Assembly: GCA_035604335.1 (NCBI GenBank)
Contig: DATNIT010000217.1
Span: forward strand, 1-17,045
Direction of reading: 5' to 3'
Source: DASZHJ01 sp035604335
Lineage (GTDB): Bacteria > Pseudomonadota > Alphaproteobacteria > ATCC43930 > CGMCC-115725
DNA length: 17,045 nucleotides
The notes beneath the pieces were generated by a model. That model saw nothing but the letters and a program-made list of their open reading frames with translations, did no database searches and was not told the DNA's origin. Positions 1-7,466 of this stretch are shown piece after piece. The translations under genes and the position numbers were made by a program. Positions within the stretch are counted from its first letter, which is position 1, and every line of letters begins with the position of its first letter.

Positions 1-141
1 TCCAGGAGACCTACAACACAACCTGGCTGATCGAGCGGCACGGTTTTCTCACGCCAGCCGACTTTCGACACAAGCAGCTTCAAACCAAACCCATCGCCGC
101 GTAGGCTTCAATCCGGTGTCCCAGAAACCGCGGGCGGTACA
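1..141 (+). mobile_element. 3' remnant of an IS3-type insertion sequence (right end)
   Basis: The window opens inside a transposase reading frame that stops at 102-104. About a dozen bases later comes TGTCCCAGAAACC (117-129) followed by GCGGGCGGTACA. This resembles the terminal inverted repeat that many IS3-family elements carry just after the transposase stop codon. The left end lies outside the window, so neither the matching repeat nor a target-site duplication can be checked. The exact right boundary, put here at about 141, is a guess. Confidence 0.4.
3..104 (+). CDS. IS3-family transposase OrfB, C-terminal end (partial at the window edge)
   Basis: The frame is open from the window edge and ends with TAG at 102-104. 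It encodes about 33 residues, including YNTTWLIERHGFLTPADFR. A Y-N-x-x-W-L-I-E-R-x-G-F/Y-x-(S/T)-P pattern is typical of the extreme C-terminus of IS3-family integrase-type transposases, downstream of the DDE catalytic domain. The catalytic residues lie outside the window, so it is impossible to say whether the element is intact. The sequence after the stop resembles an IS terminal repeat, which supports the call. The region is less GC-rich than the core genes further right, in keeping with acquired DNA. Confidence 0.65.
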   Translation, partial: QETYNTTWLIERHGFLTPADFRHKQLQTKPIAA

Positions 142-384
142 AGCCCGACCATCGCCCCGTGGGATGCACGGGAAGGTATCGACACCTGCGGACACCATGC
201 CGACGACCTCTGGCATGGTTCTTGCGCGGCATTTTAGGGATCGCTCCCAAACTGGGAGCAACTGGGAACAAAAGTGCTCCCAAATTAGCCCTTGATCTGA
301 TTACCTGATTTGGAACTAGGAGCGTACTAGGACATGCGCGTGCGCGATAAAGGAATACTCCCCGACGATCTCTCTCTTTTTTTC
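105..384. other. Gene-free stretch with inverted repeats, next to the IS remnant
   Basis: No convincing gene was seen here. Structures present: a perfect 7-bp hairpin with a 3-nt loop (GCTCCCA-AAC-TGGGAGC, 243-259); CAAACTGGGAGCAACT at 248-263, which recurs inverted at 419-434; and CTAGGACATG at 327-336, which recurs inverted at 411-420. A pyrimidine-rich tract covers about 369-384. The frame at 250-288 would encode NWEQLGTKVLPN and a stop but has no start codon. The inverted copy at 419-434 encodes the similar NWEQLG near the end of the minus-strand frame 385-777. This suggests rearranged, decayed mobile DNA. Confidence 0.5.
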
Positions 385-777
385 CTACCCATACTTATAC
401 CCCCACCCCTCATGTCCTAGTTGCTCCCAGTTTGTCTCGCCGACGGGGCGCGTTAACTCTCGGACTAAGGGTTGGGCCAGGTTGCGAAATCGTGACCTTG
501 GTATAATACTGCCGAGAATACCGACGGCTCCCAGATGGTGCTCAGTTGCATTTAGGTGATAGGGAAGTAAAAGCAGTCCGATCCCAGCTATTAGGAGCAA
601 GATTCCCGGGACATGAGCACCGATCCCGAGCAACCCAAAGCCAATAATGAAACAAAGAGCGGCGCCCAAAAATATAATTGCTGGCCGCACGTCCGCGCGC
701 TCATGTGCTGCTGTGCTCGCAACCTCTACCGCCTGGGTTGCTGGTTTAGGTGTGCTTGGACTCCAGCTAATTTGCCG
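385..777 (-). CDS. Small two-helix membrane protein of unknown function (doubtful)
   Basis: From the ATG at 777 this frame encodes 130 residues. A polar N-terminus of about 30 residues is followed by two hydrophobic stretches (PAIIFLGAALCFIIGFGLL and VPGILLLIAGIGLLLL) and a polar tail ending EGWGYKYG. The frame is open upstream to 897, but that extension lies antisense to the more protein-like part of the plus-strand frame 613-993, so the inner ATG is preferred. A GAGG lies only about 3 nt before it, closer than usual. The family is not recognised. Codon use is more AT-rich than in the core genes, consistent with transfer. It overlaps the plus-strand frame by 165 bp, so at most one of the two is likely to be fully real. 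Confidence 0.35.
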   Translation of the reverse strand, partial: RQISWSPSTPKPATQAVEVASTAAHERADVRPAIIFLGAALCFIIGFGLLGIGAHVPGILLLIAGIGLLLLPYHLNATEHHLGAVGILGSIIPRSRFRNLAQPLVRELTRPVGETNWEQLGHEGWGYKYG

Positions 778-993
778 CATTACCTCACTGCGGTCTTCAC
801 GCTCGGGTTGGCGATTTTTGCTTATTACGCTTGGACGGAAGCCGTCCATGGCACCCAGGCCCTGCAAGGCCAATTGAAGGTCTTGCGCGAAGAGCAACGC
901 CCGTGGGTCAGCTTCGGAGTTAACGTAACGCCCCTAAGCGTGGGCGGCTGCTGCGACGAGGATGAGGACGACGAAAAGCACGAGGACTGCTGA
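613..993 (+). CDS. Small single-pass membrane protein, possibly truncated (unknown function)
   Basis: This frame encodes 126 residues. A cysteine-rich N-terminal half leads to a hydrophobic helix around residues 54-71 (YLTAVFTLGLAIFAYYAW). Next come GTQALQGQLKVLREEQRPWVSF and a short acidic tail rich in Asp, Glu and Cys. A membrane helix, then a short helical linker, then an E-x-QRPWV-like motif is a common layout in hypothetical proteins of alphaproteobacterial mobile regions. From memory, those proteins usually continue into a soluble domain of 80 or more residues. Here the frame ends soon after the motif, so the gene may be truncated. No good ribosome-binding site precedes the ATG: AGGAG lies about 15 nt away. 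It conflicts with the minus-strand frame 385-777. Confidence 0.4.
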   Translation: MSTDPEQPKANNETKSGAQKYNCWPHVRALMCCCARNLYRLGCWFRCAWTPANLPHYLTAVFTLGLAIFAYYAWTEAVHGTQALQGQLKVLREEQRPWVSFGVNVTPLSVGGCCDEDEDDEKHEDC

Positions 994-1020
994 CCTCCCC
1001 GTGTTTGTGTGTTTTCCGAG

Positions 1021-1040
1021 CTAGGCTAGGCTGGGCTAGG
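1021..1040 (+). repeat. Four tandem CTAGG-type pentamers
   Basis: CTAGG, CTAGG, CTGGG and CTAGG lie head to tail between the accessory region and the pyridoxal kinase gene. This is a short imperfect tandem array with no recognised function. It sits about where base composition changes from the acquired segment to core-like DNA. Confidence 0.6.
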
Positions 1041-1086
1041 CGATCCGAGCCTCGACGCGGCTCACGCTTGCCGCCATGCTCGGGCG

Positions 1087-1938
1087 ATGGCGATCCTCTC
1101 GATCCAATCCGCCGTCGCCTATGGCAGCGTCGGCAACGCGGCGGCGGTGTTTCCGCTCCAGCGTTTGGGCTTCGAGGTCTGGCGCGTCGATACCGTGCTG
1201 TTCTCCAATCACACGGGCTACGACGCCTGGCGCGGCACGGTGTTGGATCCCAAGCTGGTCGGAGAGATCCTCCGCGGCATCGAGGAGCGCGGCGCGCTGC
1301 CCGGCTGCGAGGCCGTGCTCTCCGGCTATCTCGGCAGCGTCGAGCTCGGCTCCGTGGTGCTGGACGGCGTGAGGCGGGTCAAGCAAGCCAACCCGCGCGC
1401 GCTCTATTGCTGCGATCCGGTTCTCGGCGACGCCGACCGCGGATTTTTCGTGCGGCCAGCGCTCGCGGACTTCTTCCGCGCGGAGGCGGTGGCGCTCGCG
1501 GACATCTTGACGCCCAACCGTTTCGAGCTCGAAACGTTGACGGGCTTGCGCGTCGACACGCTCGCGGCCGCGCGCGCGGCGTGCGACGCGCTGTTGGCAC
1601 GAGGTCCCCGCGCGGTTCTGGTCACCAGCCTCGACGGCGCGGAAATCGCGACGGAGACAACGGCGCTGCTGGCGGCGACGCGCGAGGGCGGATGGCTCGT
1701 CCGCACGCCGCGCTTGCCGATCGTCGCCAACGGCGCCGGCGACCTCACGGCCGCGCTATTCCTGGCGCACTTCCTCGAGACCGGAACAGCGGGCGCGGCG
1801 CTTGGCGAGACAGCGGCCGGCGTCCACGCGGTGATCGCCGAGACGGTGCGCCGGGGCGCCGCGGAGCTCGCGATCGTGGCGGCGCAAGACGCGTTGTTGG
1901 CGCCGCCGCAGCGGTTTCCGGTCGAGCGCGTGTTCTGA
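1087..1938 (+). CDS. pdxY: Pyridoxal kinase (PdxY/PdxK family)
   Basis: Predicted to phosphorylate pyridoxal, and perhaps other B6 vitamers, with ATP in the cytosolic vitamin B6 salvage route. The 283-residue length is normal for PdxY-type ribokinase-fold enzymes. Visible hallmarks: N-terminal SIQSAVAYGSVGNAAAVFPL, the region that binds the pyridoxal ring; SGYLGS near residue 80; CDPVLGD in the middle; DILTPNRFELETLTG before the nucleotide site; and NGAGD at 215-219, the family's anion-hole motif, with Asp219 as catalytic base (usually G-T/A-G-D). The start was chosen because the protein begins exactly where family members do; the Shine-Dalgarno is weak. The gene stands alone and converges on the DUF2852 gene. 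PdxY rather than PdxK is judged from overall resemblance. Confidence 0.9.
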   Translation: MAILSIQSAVAYGSVGNAAAVFPLQRLGFEVWRVDTVLFSNHTGYDAWRGTVLDPKLVGEILRGIEERGALPGCEAVLSGYLGSVELGSVVLDGVRRVKQANPRALYCCDPVLGDADRGFFVRPALADFFRAEAVALADILTPNRFELETLTGLRVDTLAAARAACDALLARGPRAVLVTSLDGAEIATETTALLAATREGGWLVRTPRLPIVANGAGDLTAALFLAHFLETGTAGAALGETAAGVHAVIAETVRRGAAELAIVAAQDALLAPPQRFPVERVF

Positions 1939-1940
1939 AA

Positions 1941-1981
1941 AAGCGACGGGGGGGGGACACACTCGGCGTCCCGCCCCGTTT
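1941..1981. terminator. Possible bidirectional terminator between pdxY and the DUF2852 gene
   Basis: ACGGGG (1946-1951) pairs with CCCCGT (1974-1979). The stem continues with GGG to CCC after one G/G mismatch, and the loop is about 13 nt. The left side is preceded by AAAAAG and the right side followed by TTTG, so the hairpin could work for both convergent genes, though the U-tracts are short. The left arm contains nine consecutive G (1948-1956), a spot liable to slippage or sequencing error. Confidence 0.4.
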
Positions 1982-1997
1982 GACACCCGCGGAAGGC

Positions 1998-2414
1998 TCA
2001 GGCCTGCGAGGGCGCGTCCGGTCCTTGAGAGCGCCGGCGGCGATCGGCGAGGAACTCGTCGAACTCCGCCTTGTCCTTGGCGAAGCGGAGCCGGGTGAGG
2101 AACTCCTTGAACTCCTTCTGCTCCTCCTCGAGCCGGCGCAGGGTCTCCGTCCGGTACTCGTCGAAGGCGCGGTTGCCGCTCGAGCCCTGGCGGCGATGGC
2201 CGAACCACTGCGAGCACCAATCGGCCCCGCGGCTGGTGCCGCTCGGCTGCCACCGGCCCGCGTACTCATGCTTCCAGCAACCCATGCGTCCACTCCATAT
2301 GAGAAAGGCCAGGACCGCGAGGCCCACTGGCCAGTAGAAGATGAAGCCCAGGACCGTCAGCACGATCCAGGCGGGCTTCCCGAGGTCGTCCAGTCTTGCC
2401 GCGATACCACCCAT
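1998..2414 (-). CDS. DUF2852 family membrane protein
   Basis: A 138-residue protein matching the DUF2852 pattern of alphaproteobacteria. An N-terminal membrane segment, residues about 14-42 (PAWIVLTVLGFIFYWPVG then LAVLAFLIWSG), is followed by a Trp/Gly-rich middle with SSGNRAFDEYR. A charged, probably coiled-coil C-terminal stretch (ETLRRLEEEQKEFKEFL, RFAKDKAEFDEFLADRR) completes it. The function of the family is unknown. The start is supported by GGGGAGA about 4 nt before the ATG. It lies 64 bp downstream of a TetR gene in the same direction, and a small palindrome lies between them, so control by that regulator is possible. Family assignment comes from recognising the conserved C-terminal motif. 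Confidence 0.8.
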   Translation of the reverse strand: MGGIAARLDDLGKPAWIVLTVLGFIFYWPVGLAVLAFLIWSGRMGCWKHEYAGRWQPSGTSRGADWCSQWFGHRRQGSSGNRAFDEYRTETLRRLEEEQKEFKEFLTRLRFAKDKAEFDEFLADRRRRSQGPDAPSQA

Positions 2415-2434
2415 GGGATCTCCCCACGCTCGTG

Positions 2435-2449
2435 AATGTTAATTACATT
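2435..2449. promoter_or_regulatory. Palindrome AATGT-N5-ACATT upstream of the DUF2852 gene
   Basis: A perfect 5-bp inverted repeat with a 5-bp centre, followed at once by TTACATAG, lies in an AT-rich 64-bp gap. It shares the ACAT/ATGT core with the larger palindrome at the TetR start codon (3145-3165). This fits a weaker second operator for the TetR protein, but the evidence is only resemblance. Confidence 0.35.
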
Positions 2450-2478
2450 TACATAGCTAAGGCCTGGCCCGCTCATTG

Positions 2479-3147
2479 TCAAGGCCGACCCCAGGGCCCC
2501 CCTGCGTCAGTCGGTCGCTCGCCGAGACCGAGCCCCTGCAGATAGGTGAGCACCGCGGCCTCCAGCAGCTCCTCCGGCGACATCGGGAGCTTGCGGCGGG
2601 CGGCGTCGCCGCGGCCGAAGAGCGAGGCGACGCCGTGGGAGAGCGCCCAGATGTGGAGCGCCATCATGAGGGCGGGCGGGCGGCGGTCTTTGGGGAGCCG
2701 CGCGCAGACGGCCTCGGAGGCCGTGCGCAAGACGGCGAAGGCGCGCTCGCCCGCCAGCTGCAGCTCGGGATGCGCATCCAGCGGGATCCCCGCCTCGAAC
2801 ATCGCGGCGTAATAGGCGGGCTCGGCGCGCGCGAAGGCGAGGTAGGACTTGCCGAGGTTCTCGAAGGCCGCGAGCGGATTGGGCGCGCCGTCGTTCCAGG
2901 CCTTGGTCAGCGCCGCATCGAAGCGCTCGAAGCCGCGGATGGCCACGTCGACCATGAGCTCGTCGCGGTCGCGGAAATGCCGGTAGGGGGCGGCCTGGCT
3001 GACACCCGCGGAGCGCGCGGCCTCGGCGAAGGTAAAGCCCAGCGGGCCCTTGGCCGCGATCAGGTCCAGCGCCGCTTTGATCAGCGCCTCCTTGAGATTG
3101 CCGTGGTGATAGCCCCGGCGCCCATGCCCGCGATCCGACCAAGCCAT
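2479..3147 (-). CDS. TetR/AcrR-family transcriptional regulator with WHG-type C-terminal domain
   Basis: A 222-residue repressor-type regulator. The N-terminal DNA-binding domain starts with RGYHHGNLKEALIKAALDLI (residues 11-30). The helix-turn-helix spans about 38-59 (FTFAEAARSAGVSQAAPYRHF). The C-terminal ligand domain carries ALHIWALSHGVASL, with W167 and H171-G172 matching the WHG signature of the TetR_C_33-like group. The ligand cannot be predicted. The frame is open far upstream, but family members begin a few residues before the YHHGNL motif, which picks the ATG at 3147. No Shine-Dalgarno precedes it, so the mRNA may be leaderless or poorly translated. A perfect 7-bp inverted repeat covers the start codon, which suggests autoregulation. 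The DUF2852 gene follows and may be a target. Confidence 0.88.
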   Translation of the reverse strand: MAWSDRGHGRRGYHHGNLKEALIKAALDLIAAKGPLGFTFAEAARSAGVSQAAPYRHFRDRDELMVDVAIRGFERFDAALTKAWNDGAPNPLAAFENLGKSYLAFARAEPAYYAAMFEAGIPLDAHPELQLAGERAFAVLRTASEAVCARLPKDRRPPALMMALHIWALSHGVASLFGRGDAARRKLPMSPEELLEAAVLTYLQGLGLGERPTDAGGPWGRP

Positions 3148-3165
3148 GTAATAGGCTTTTACATG
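3145..3165. promoter_or_regulatory. Probable TetR operator overlapping the regulator's own start codon
   Basis: CATGTAA, a 7-bp centre, then TTACATG form a perfect inverted repeat of 21 bp. The bases CAT at 3145-3147 are the complement of the regulator's ATG. Length, symmetry and position suit binding by a TetR dimer, which would block transcription or initiation. Binding by this particular protein is inferred from position. Confidence 0.55.
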
Positions 3166-3222
3166 AGTCGGCGGAAAAACACACTCCTTAGCGCGGAGGG
3201 CGCGGAGCATCCTCTTCCCATT

Positions 3223-3307
3223 CGTCATGCCGGCGCTTGTCGCGGGAATCCCCGTGTTCTTCCTCGAGGAAAAACACGTGGATGGCGGAACAAGTCCGGC
3301 CATGACG
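3223..3307. repeat. Long imperfect palindromic intergenic repeat
   Basis: CGTCATGCCGGCGCTTGT (3223-3240) and its flank are matched in inverted orientation by ACAAGTCCGGCCATGACG (3290-3307). Inside lies a second hairpin, CGTGTT-x-TTCC-TCGA-GGAA-x-AACACG. The CGTCATGCC...GGCCATGACG form with a nested hairpin is like the dispersed extragenic palindromes common in alphaproteobacteria. It sits between the TPR gene and the TetR gene. No coding potential is evident. Confidence 0.65.
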
Positions 3308-3344
3308 ACGAGGGGGATTGGGCGAGATAGAGAGAGCGGCTCTT

Positions 3345-4769
3345 TTACAGCAGCGCCTGCACTGCGGAGCGCACGCGGTCGAAGACGCTGTCCCACTCGC
3401 GGGGCTTGGGCTGACGGAAGAGGCGGAGCGTCGGGTACCAAGGCGTGTCGTCGCGGCCGCGGAGCCAGCGCCAGTCCGGCGTATAGGGAACCAGCACGAA
3501 GGCGGGGATGCCGAGGGCGCCCGCGAGGTGCACCACCGCGGTGTCGACGGCGACGATCAGGTCGAGCTGCGGCAGCAGCGCCGCGGTCTCCGCGAAATCC
3601 GTGAGCTTGGAGCCGATATCGGTCACCAGCGCCTGCGCGCCAAGCGTCTGGATGTCGGCGGTGCGCAGGCCTTTCTGCAGGCTGTAGAGCGCCACACCCG
3701 GGAGATCCGCGAGGCAGAGGAATTTCTCGAGCGCGGTCGAGCGGTTCTTGTCGTTGTTGTGGCTGGGCTTGCCGGCCCAGACGATGCCGATCGCCAGCTT
3801 GGTGCCGGCGGGACGATGTACCGTCGGCGCAGCGACGCCCTGGGGCGCCTGCAGGTAGGGAATCTCTGCGGGGACGTTGTCGAAATTCGTGCGGAAGAAG
3901 CGCGGCAGGTTGAGGAGCGGCACGTAGTAGTCGCAGGCCGGCGTCTGCCGGCCGCTCGGGATCACCTCGGCGACGCCGGGAATGCCCGTCATCAACCGCG
4001 CCAGCTCCGCCTGGCACTCGAACACCAGGCGCCCGACCCGCGGCGCCACCATGGGCAGGTATCGGCAGAAATGGATGCTGTCGCCGAGGCCTTGCTCGTG
4101 ATGCACCAGCAGCGAGATCGTGCGATTCTCCTGGCCCTCCCAGAGCGGGAACGGGAAGCGCCGGGGCGGGTTGTGCTTGAGTCGCCACCGGATCTCGTAT
4201 TCCGGCCAGCCGCGGTCGAAATCGCCCATCACCAAGCGGGTGAGCGAGCGATCCCAGAGCACGTCGACATTGCCGTCCTTGGACGCCAGCGATTTGTCGA
4301 AGCACTCCACGGCGCCGGGATAATCGCCCATGCTGTGCAGCAAGAGGCCGAGATTGTGCAGCGTTTCCGGCCGGGTCGGCTCGAGCTCGAGCGAGCGGCG
4401 GAACGCCGCCGCCGCTTCCTCGAAGCGCAACATCTGCCAGAGCACGTTGCCGAGGTTGGAGTAAACGGCGGAGTTGGCCTCGCGAATGCTGAGCGCGCGG
4501 CGGAAGCAGGCCGCGGCCGCCGGCAGCTTCTCCTGCGCGCGCAGGATCACGCCGACGTTGTTGTAGGCGTCGGCGAATGGCGGGTAGAGCTCCAGGGCGC
4601 GCATGTAGAGCTTCATCGCGCCGTCGTTGTCGCCGGCCTGATGCCGCTGGGCGGCGGCGAGGAAGGCCTGTTTCGCGTTCTCGGGTACGGTCGGATCCGG
4701 CGGCTGGATCGCCGGCGCGGGAGCAGCGGCCGGCGGAGCCTCAGCCGGCGCTGCGGCGTTGTTTGACAT
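3345..4769 (-). CDS. TPR protein with glycosyltransferase-family-9-like C-terminal domain
   Basis: A 474-residue protein. After a Pro/Ala-rich N-terminus (residues 1-30), about four tetratricopeptide repeats span roughly 36-169 (GDNDGAMKLYMRALELYPPF, YSNLGNVLWQMLRFEEA, LHNLGLLLHSMGDYPGA). The C-terminal part has HHEQGLGDSIHFCRYLP (223-239), GIVWAGKPSHNNDKNRS (328-344) and AVDTAVVHLAGALGIPAFVL (407-426). These are the marks of the heptosyltransferase-like fold seen in many TPR-glycosyltransferase hybrids, which are usually linked to surface-sugar or protein glycosylation. The donor and acceptor are unknown. The start has GGAG 3 nt upstream and lies 29 bp inside the end of asd, so the two are probably co-transcribed and translationally coupled. 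No signal peptide is seen. Confidence 0.82.
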   Translation of the reverse strand: MSNNAAAPAEAPPAAAPAPAIQPPDPTVPENAKQAFLAAAQRHQAGDNDGAMKLYMRALELYPPFADAYNNVGVILRAQEKLPAAAACFRRALSIREANSAVYSNLGNVLWQMLRFEEAAAAFRRSLELEPTRPETLHNLGLLLHSMGDYPGAVECFDKSLASKDGNVDVLWDRSLTRLVMGDFDRGWPEYEIRWRLKHNPPRRFPFPLWEGQENRTISLLVHHEQGLGDSIHFCRYLPMVAPRVGRLVFECQAELARLMTGIPGVAEVIPSGRQTPACDYYVPLLNLPRFFRTNFDNVPAEIPYLQAPQGVAAPTVHRPAGTKLAIGIVWAGKPSHNNDKNRSTALEKFLCLADLPGVALYSLQKGLRTADIQTLGAQALVTDIGSKLTDFAETAALLPQLDLIVAVDTAVVHLAGALGIPAFVLVPYTPDWRWLRGRDDTPWYPTLRLFRQPKPREWDSVFDRVRSAVQALL

Positions 4770-5802
4770 CGTCTCCGCCCGACCGGTCCTCGAGATAGTC
4801 GCGCATTAGGATCTCCGCGATCTGCACGGCGTTGAGCGCGGCGCCCTTGCGCAGATTGTCGGCGACGACCCAGAGGCCGAGCCCGTGCTTCACCGTGGGA
4901 TCCCGACGGATGCGGCTCACGAAGACGGAGTCCTCGCCCGCCGATTCTTGCGGCGTCACGTAGCCCGCATCGACGCGATGATCGACCACGCTGATCCCCG
5001 GTGCCTTCTTGAGCGCGGCGCGCGCCTGCTCCACCGAGATCGGGTTCTCGAATTCCACATTGACCGCCTCGGCGTGGCCGATGAAGACCGGCACGCGCAC
5101 GCAGGTCGCGTGGACCGCGATGTCGGGATCGAGGATCTTGCGGGTCTCCACGACCATCTTCCATTCCTCCTTGGTCGAGCCGTCCTCCATGAAGACGTCG
5201 ATGTGAGGAATGCAGTTGAAGGCGATTTGCTTGGTGAAGATCTCCTTGGTGATGGGGTCGTTCACGTAGACCGAGCGCGTCTGGCTGAAGAGCTCGTCCA
5301 TCGCCTCGCGCCCGGCGCCGGAGACGGATTGATAGGTTGCCACCACCACGCGCTTGATGCGCGCGAGGTCGTGCAGGGGCTTCAGCGCCACCACCATCTG
5401 AATGGTGGAGCAGTTGGGATTGGCGATGATGCCGCGCTTCTCGTAGTGCGCGATGGCGCCCGGATTGACCTCGGGCACGACCAGCGGCACGTCCGGCTCC
5501 ATGCGGAACTGCGAGGTGTTGTCGATCACGACGGCGCCCGTCTTGGCGGCGCGCGGCGCATGCACCGCCGAGACCTTGGCGCCCGGCGAGAACAGCGCGA
5601 TGTCGATGCCCCTGAAATCGTAGCGGTCGAGGTCCTCGACCTTGAGGACGTCGTCCTCGCCGTAGGAGACCTCGCCGCCCGCCGATCGCTCCGAGGCGAC
5701 CGCGGTCACGTCTTCCGCTGGGAATCCATGCTCGGCCAGGATGCTCAGCATCTCGCGGCCGACATTGCCGGTGGCGCCAACCACCGCTACTTTAAAGCCC
5801 AT
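4741..5802 (-). CDS. asd: Aspartate-semialdehyde dehydrogenase
   Basis: Catalyses NADPH-dependent reduction of aspartyl phosphate to aspartate semialdehyde, the branch point to lysine/diaminopimelate, threonine and methionine. The 353-residue length is standard. Visible features: the Rossmann motif VAVVGATGNVGREML at the N-terminus; DNTSQFRM; the active-site Cys131 in NPNCSTIQM; a substrate-binding region SVSGAGREAMDEL; and the catalytic His243 in RVPVFIGHAEAV. The frame is open upstream, but the ATG at 5802 starts right at the Rossmann fold and has GGAGA about 8 nt before it. It diverges from the Mpo1-like gene across 140 bp. A TTGTCA with a weak -10 (TAAGTG) 17 bp on is the best promoter guess. 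The last 29 bp overlap the next gene, and the C-terminus carries a charged tail (RSGGDDVKQRRSAG). Confidence 0.97.
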   Translation of the reverse strand: MGFKVAVVGATGNVGREMLSILAEHGFPAEDVTAVASERSAGGEVSYGEDDVLKVEDLDRYDFRGIDIALFSPGAKVSAVHAPRAAKTGAVVIDNTSQFRMEPDVPLVVPEVNPGAIAHYEKRGIIANPNCSTIQMVVALKPLHDLARIKRVVVATYQSVSGAGREAMDELFSQTRSVYVNDPITKEIFTKQIAFNCIPHIDVFMEDGSTKEEWKMVVETRKILDPDIAVHATCVRVPVFIGHAEAVNVEFENPISVEQARAALKKAPGISVVDHRVDAGYVTPQESAGEDSVFVSRIRRDPTVKHGLGLWVVADNLRKGAALNAVQIAEILMRDYLEDRSGGDDVKQRRSAG

Positions 5803-5942
5803 AAGACAGTCTCCGGGGAAAGGCGTGCCTTGCCTTGATCCGGCTTCACTTACGCCGCGGCGCCGCGAATGACAAGGGTGCCGTCGAGCGCTCCGCCGCG
5901 GAACCTGCGCCCGTCGGCGAGGCAAAAACGGGAGGCGATGCC

Positions 5943-6314
5943 ATGGCCGAGGTCACGGAGGCGCGTAGCGGGTTCGCGCATTTCTGGCCCTATTACCTGC
6001 GCGCCCATATGGACCCGCGCACACGCGCCTTTCATTACGTGGGCACGATCGCCGGCGTCGTCCTGGTCCTGATCGGCCTCCTGGCGGGACCCTGGTGGCT
6101 CATGGTGCTGGGCGTGCTTGCGGGCTACGGCATCGCCGTCCCCTCGCACCTCATGTTCGAGGGCAACAGGCCCGCGACCCTGGTCAATCCCCATTGGTCC
6201 CTGGTCGGCGACTTCTACATGCTGGGCCTGTTCCTGACGGGACGGCTGCACGCCGAGCTCGGCCGGGTGGCCGTGCTCCGCGATCTCGCGGGTCACGGCA
6301 TCCGCCCGATCTGA
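5943..6314 (+). CDS. Mpo1-like (DUF962) small membrane protein
   Basis: A 123-residue protein resembling the Mpo1/YGL010w family, whose yeast member is an iron-dependent dioxygenase acting on 2-hydroxy fatty acids. Conserved histidines appear in the expected contexts: YYLRAHMDPRTRAFHYVGT (His22 and His31), VPSHLMFEGNRPA (His69) and NPHWSLVGDF (His84). Two hydrophobic helices span roughly 33-49 and 50-66, and a third hydrophobic stretch is near 90-100. The ATG at 5943 has GGGAGG about 8 nt upstream, so the longer open frame from 5835 is not used. It lies on the opposite strand to leuB and asd and ends only 7 bp from the leuB stop. A bacterial role in lipid metabolism is a family-based guess. 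Confidence 0.78.
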   Translation: MAEVTEARSGFAHFWPYYLRAHMDPRTRAFHYVGTIAGVVLVLIGLLAGPWWLMVLGVLAGYGIAVPSHLMFEGNRPATLVNPHWSLVGDFYMLGLFLTGRLHAELGRVAVLRDLAGHGIRPI

Positions 6315-6321
6315 CCCTCGT

Positions 6322-7431
<1,110 letters not shown>

Positions 7432-7466
7432 CGTCAATGTCCTTGGAATTCAGAGGTCGCGCGCGC

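Noticed and set aside
1948..1956. A run of nine G as evidence for phase variation
   Set aside because: It is outside any coding frame, between two convergent genes, and fits better as part of a terminator stem. It is a possible sequencing-error site only.
3148..4305. A long N-terminal extension of the TetR frame reaching into the TPR gene
   Set aside because: The extension is a shadow of the TPR gene and of the palindromic repeat. TetR family members start close to the YHHGNL motif, so the ATG at 3147 is used.
5820..5880. A perfect CGCGGCGCCGCG palindrome upstream of asd as an operator
   Set aside because: In a genome this GC-rich, such GC-only palindromes arise easily. The surrounding promoter is weak and no second copy is seen.
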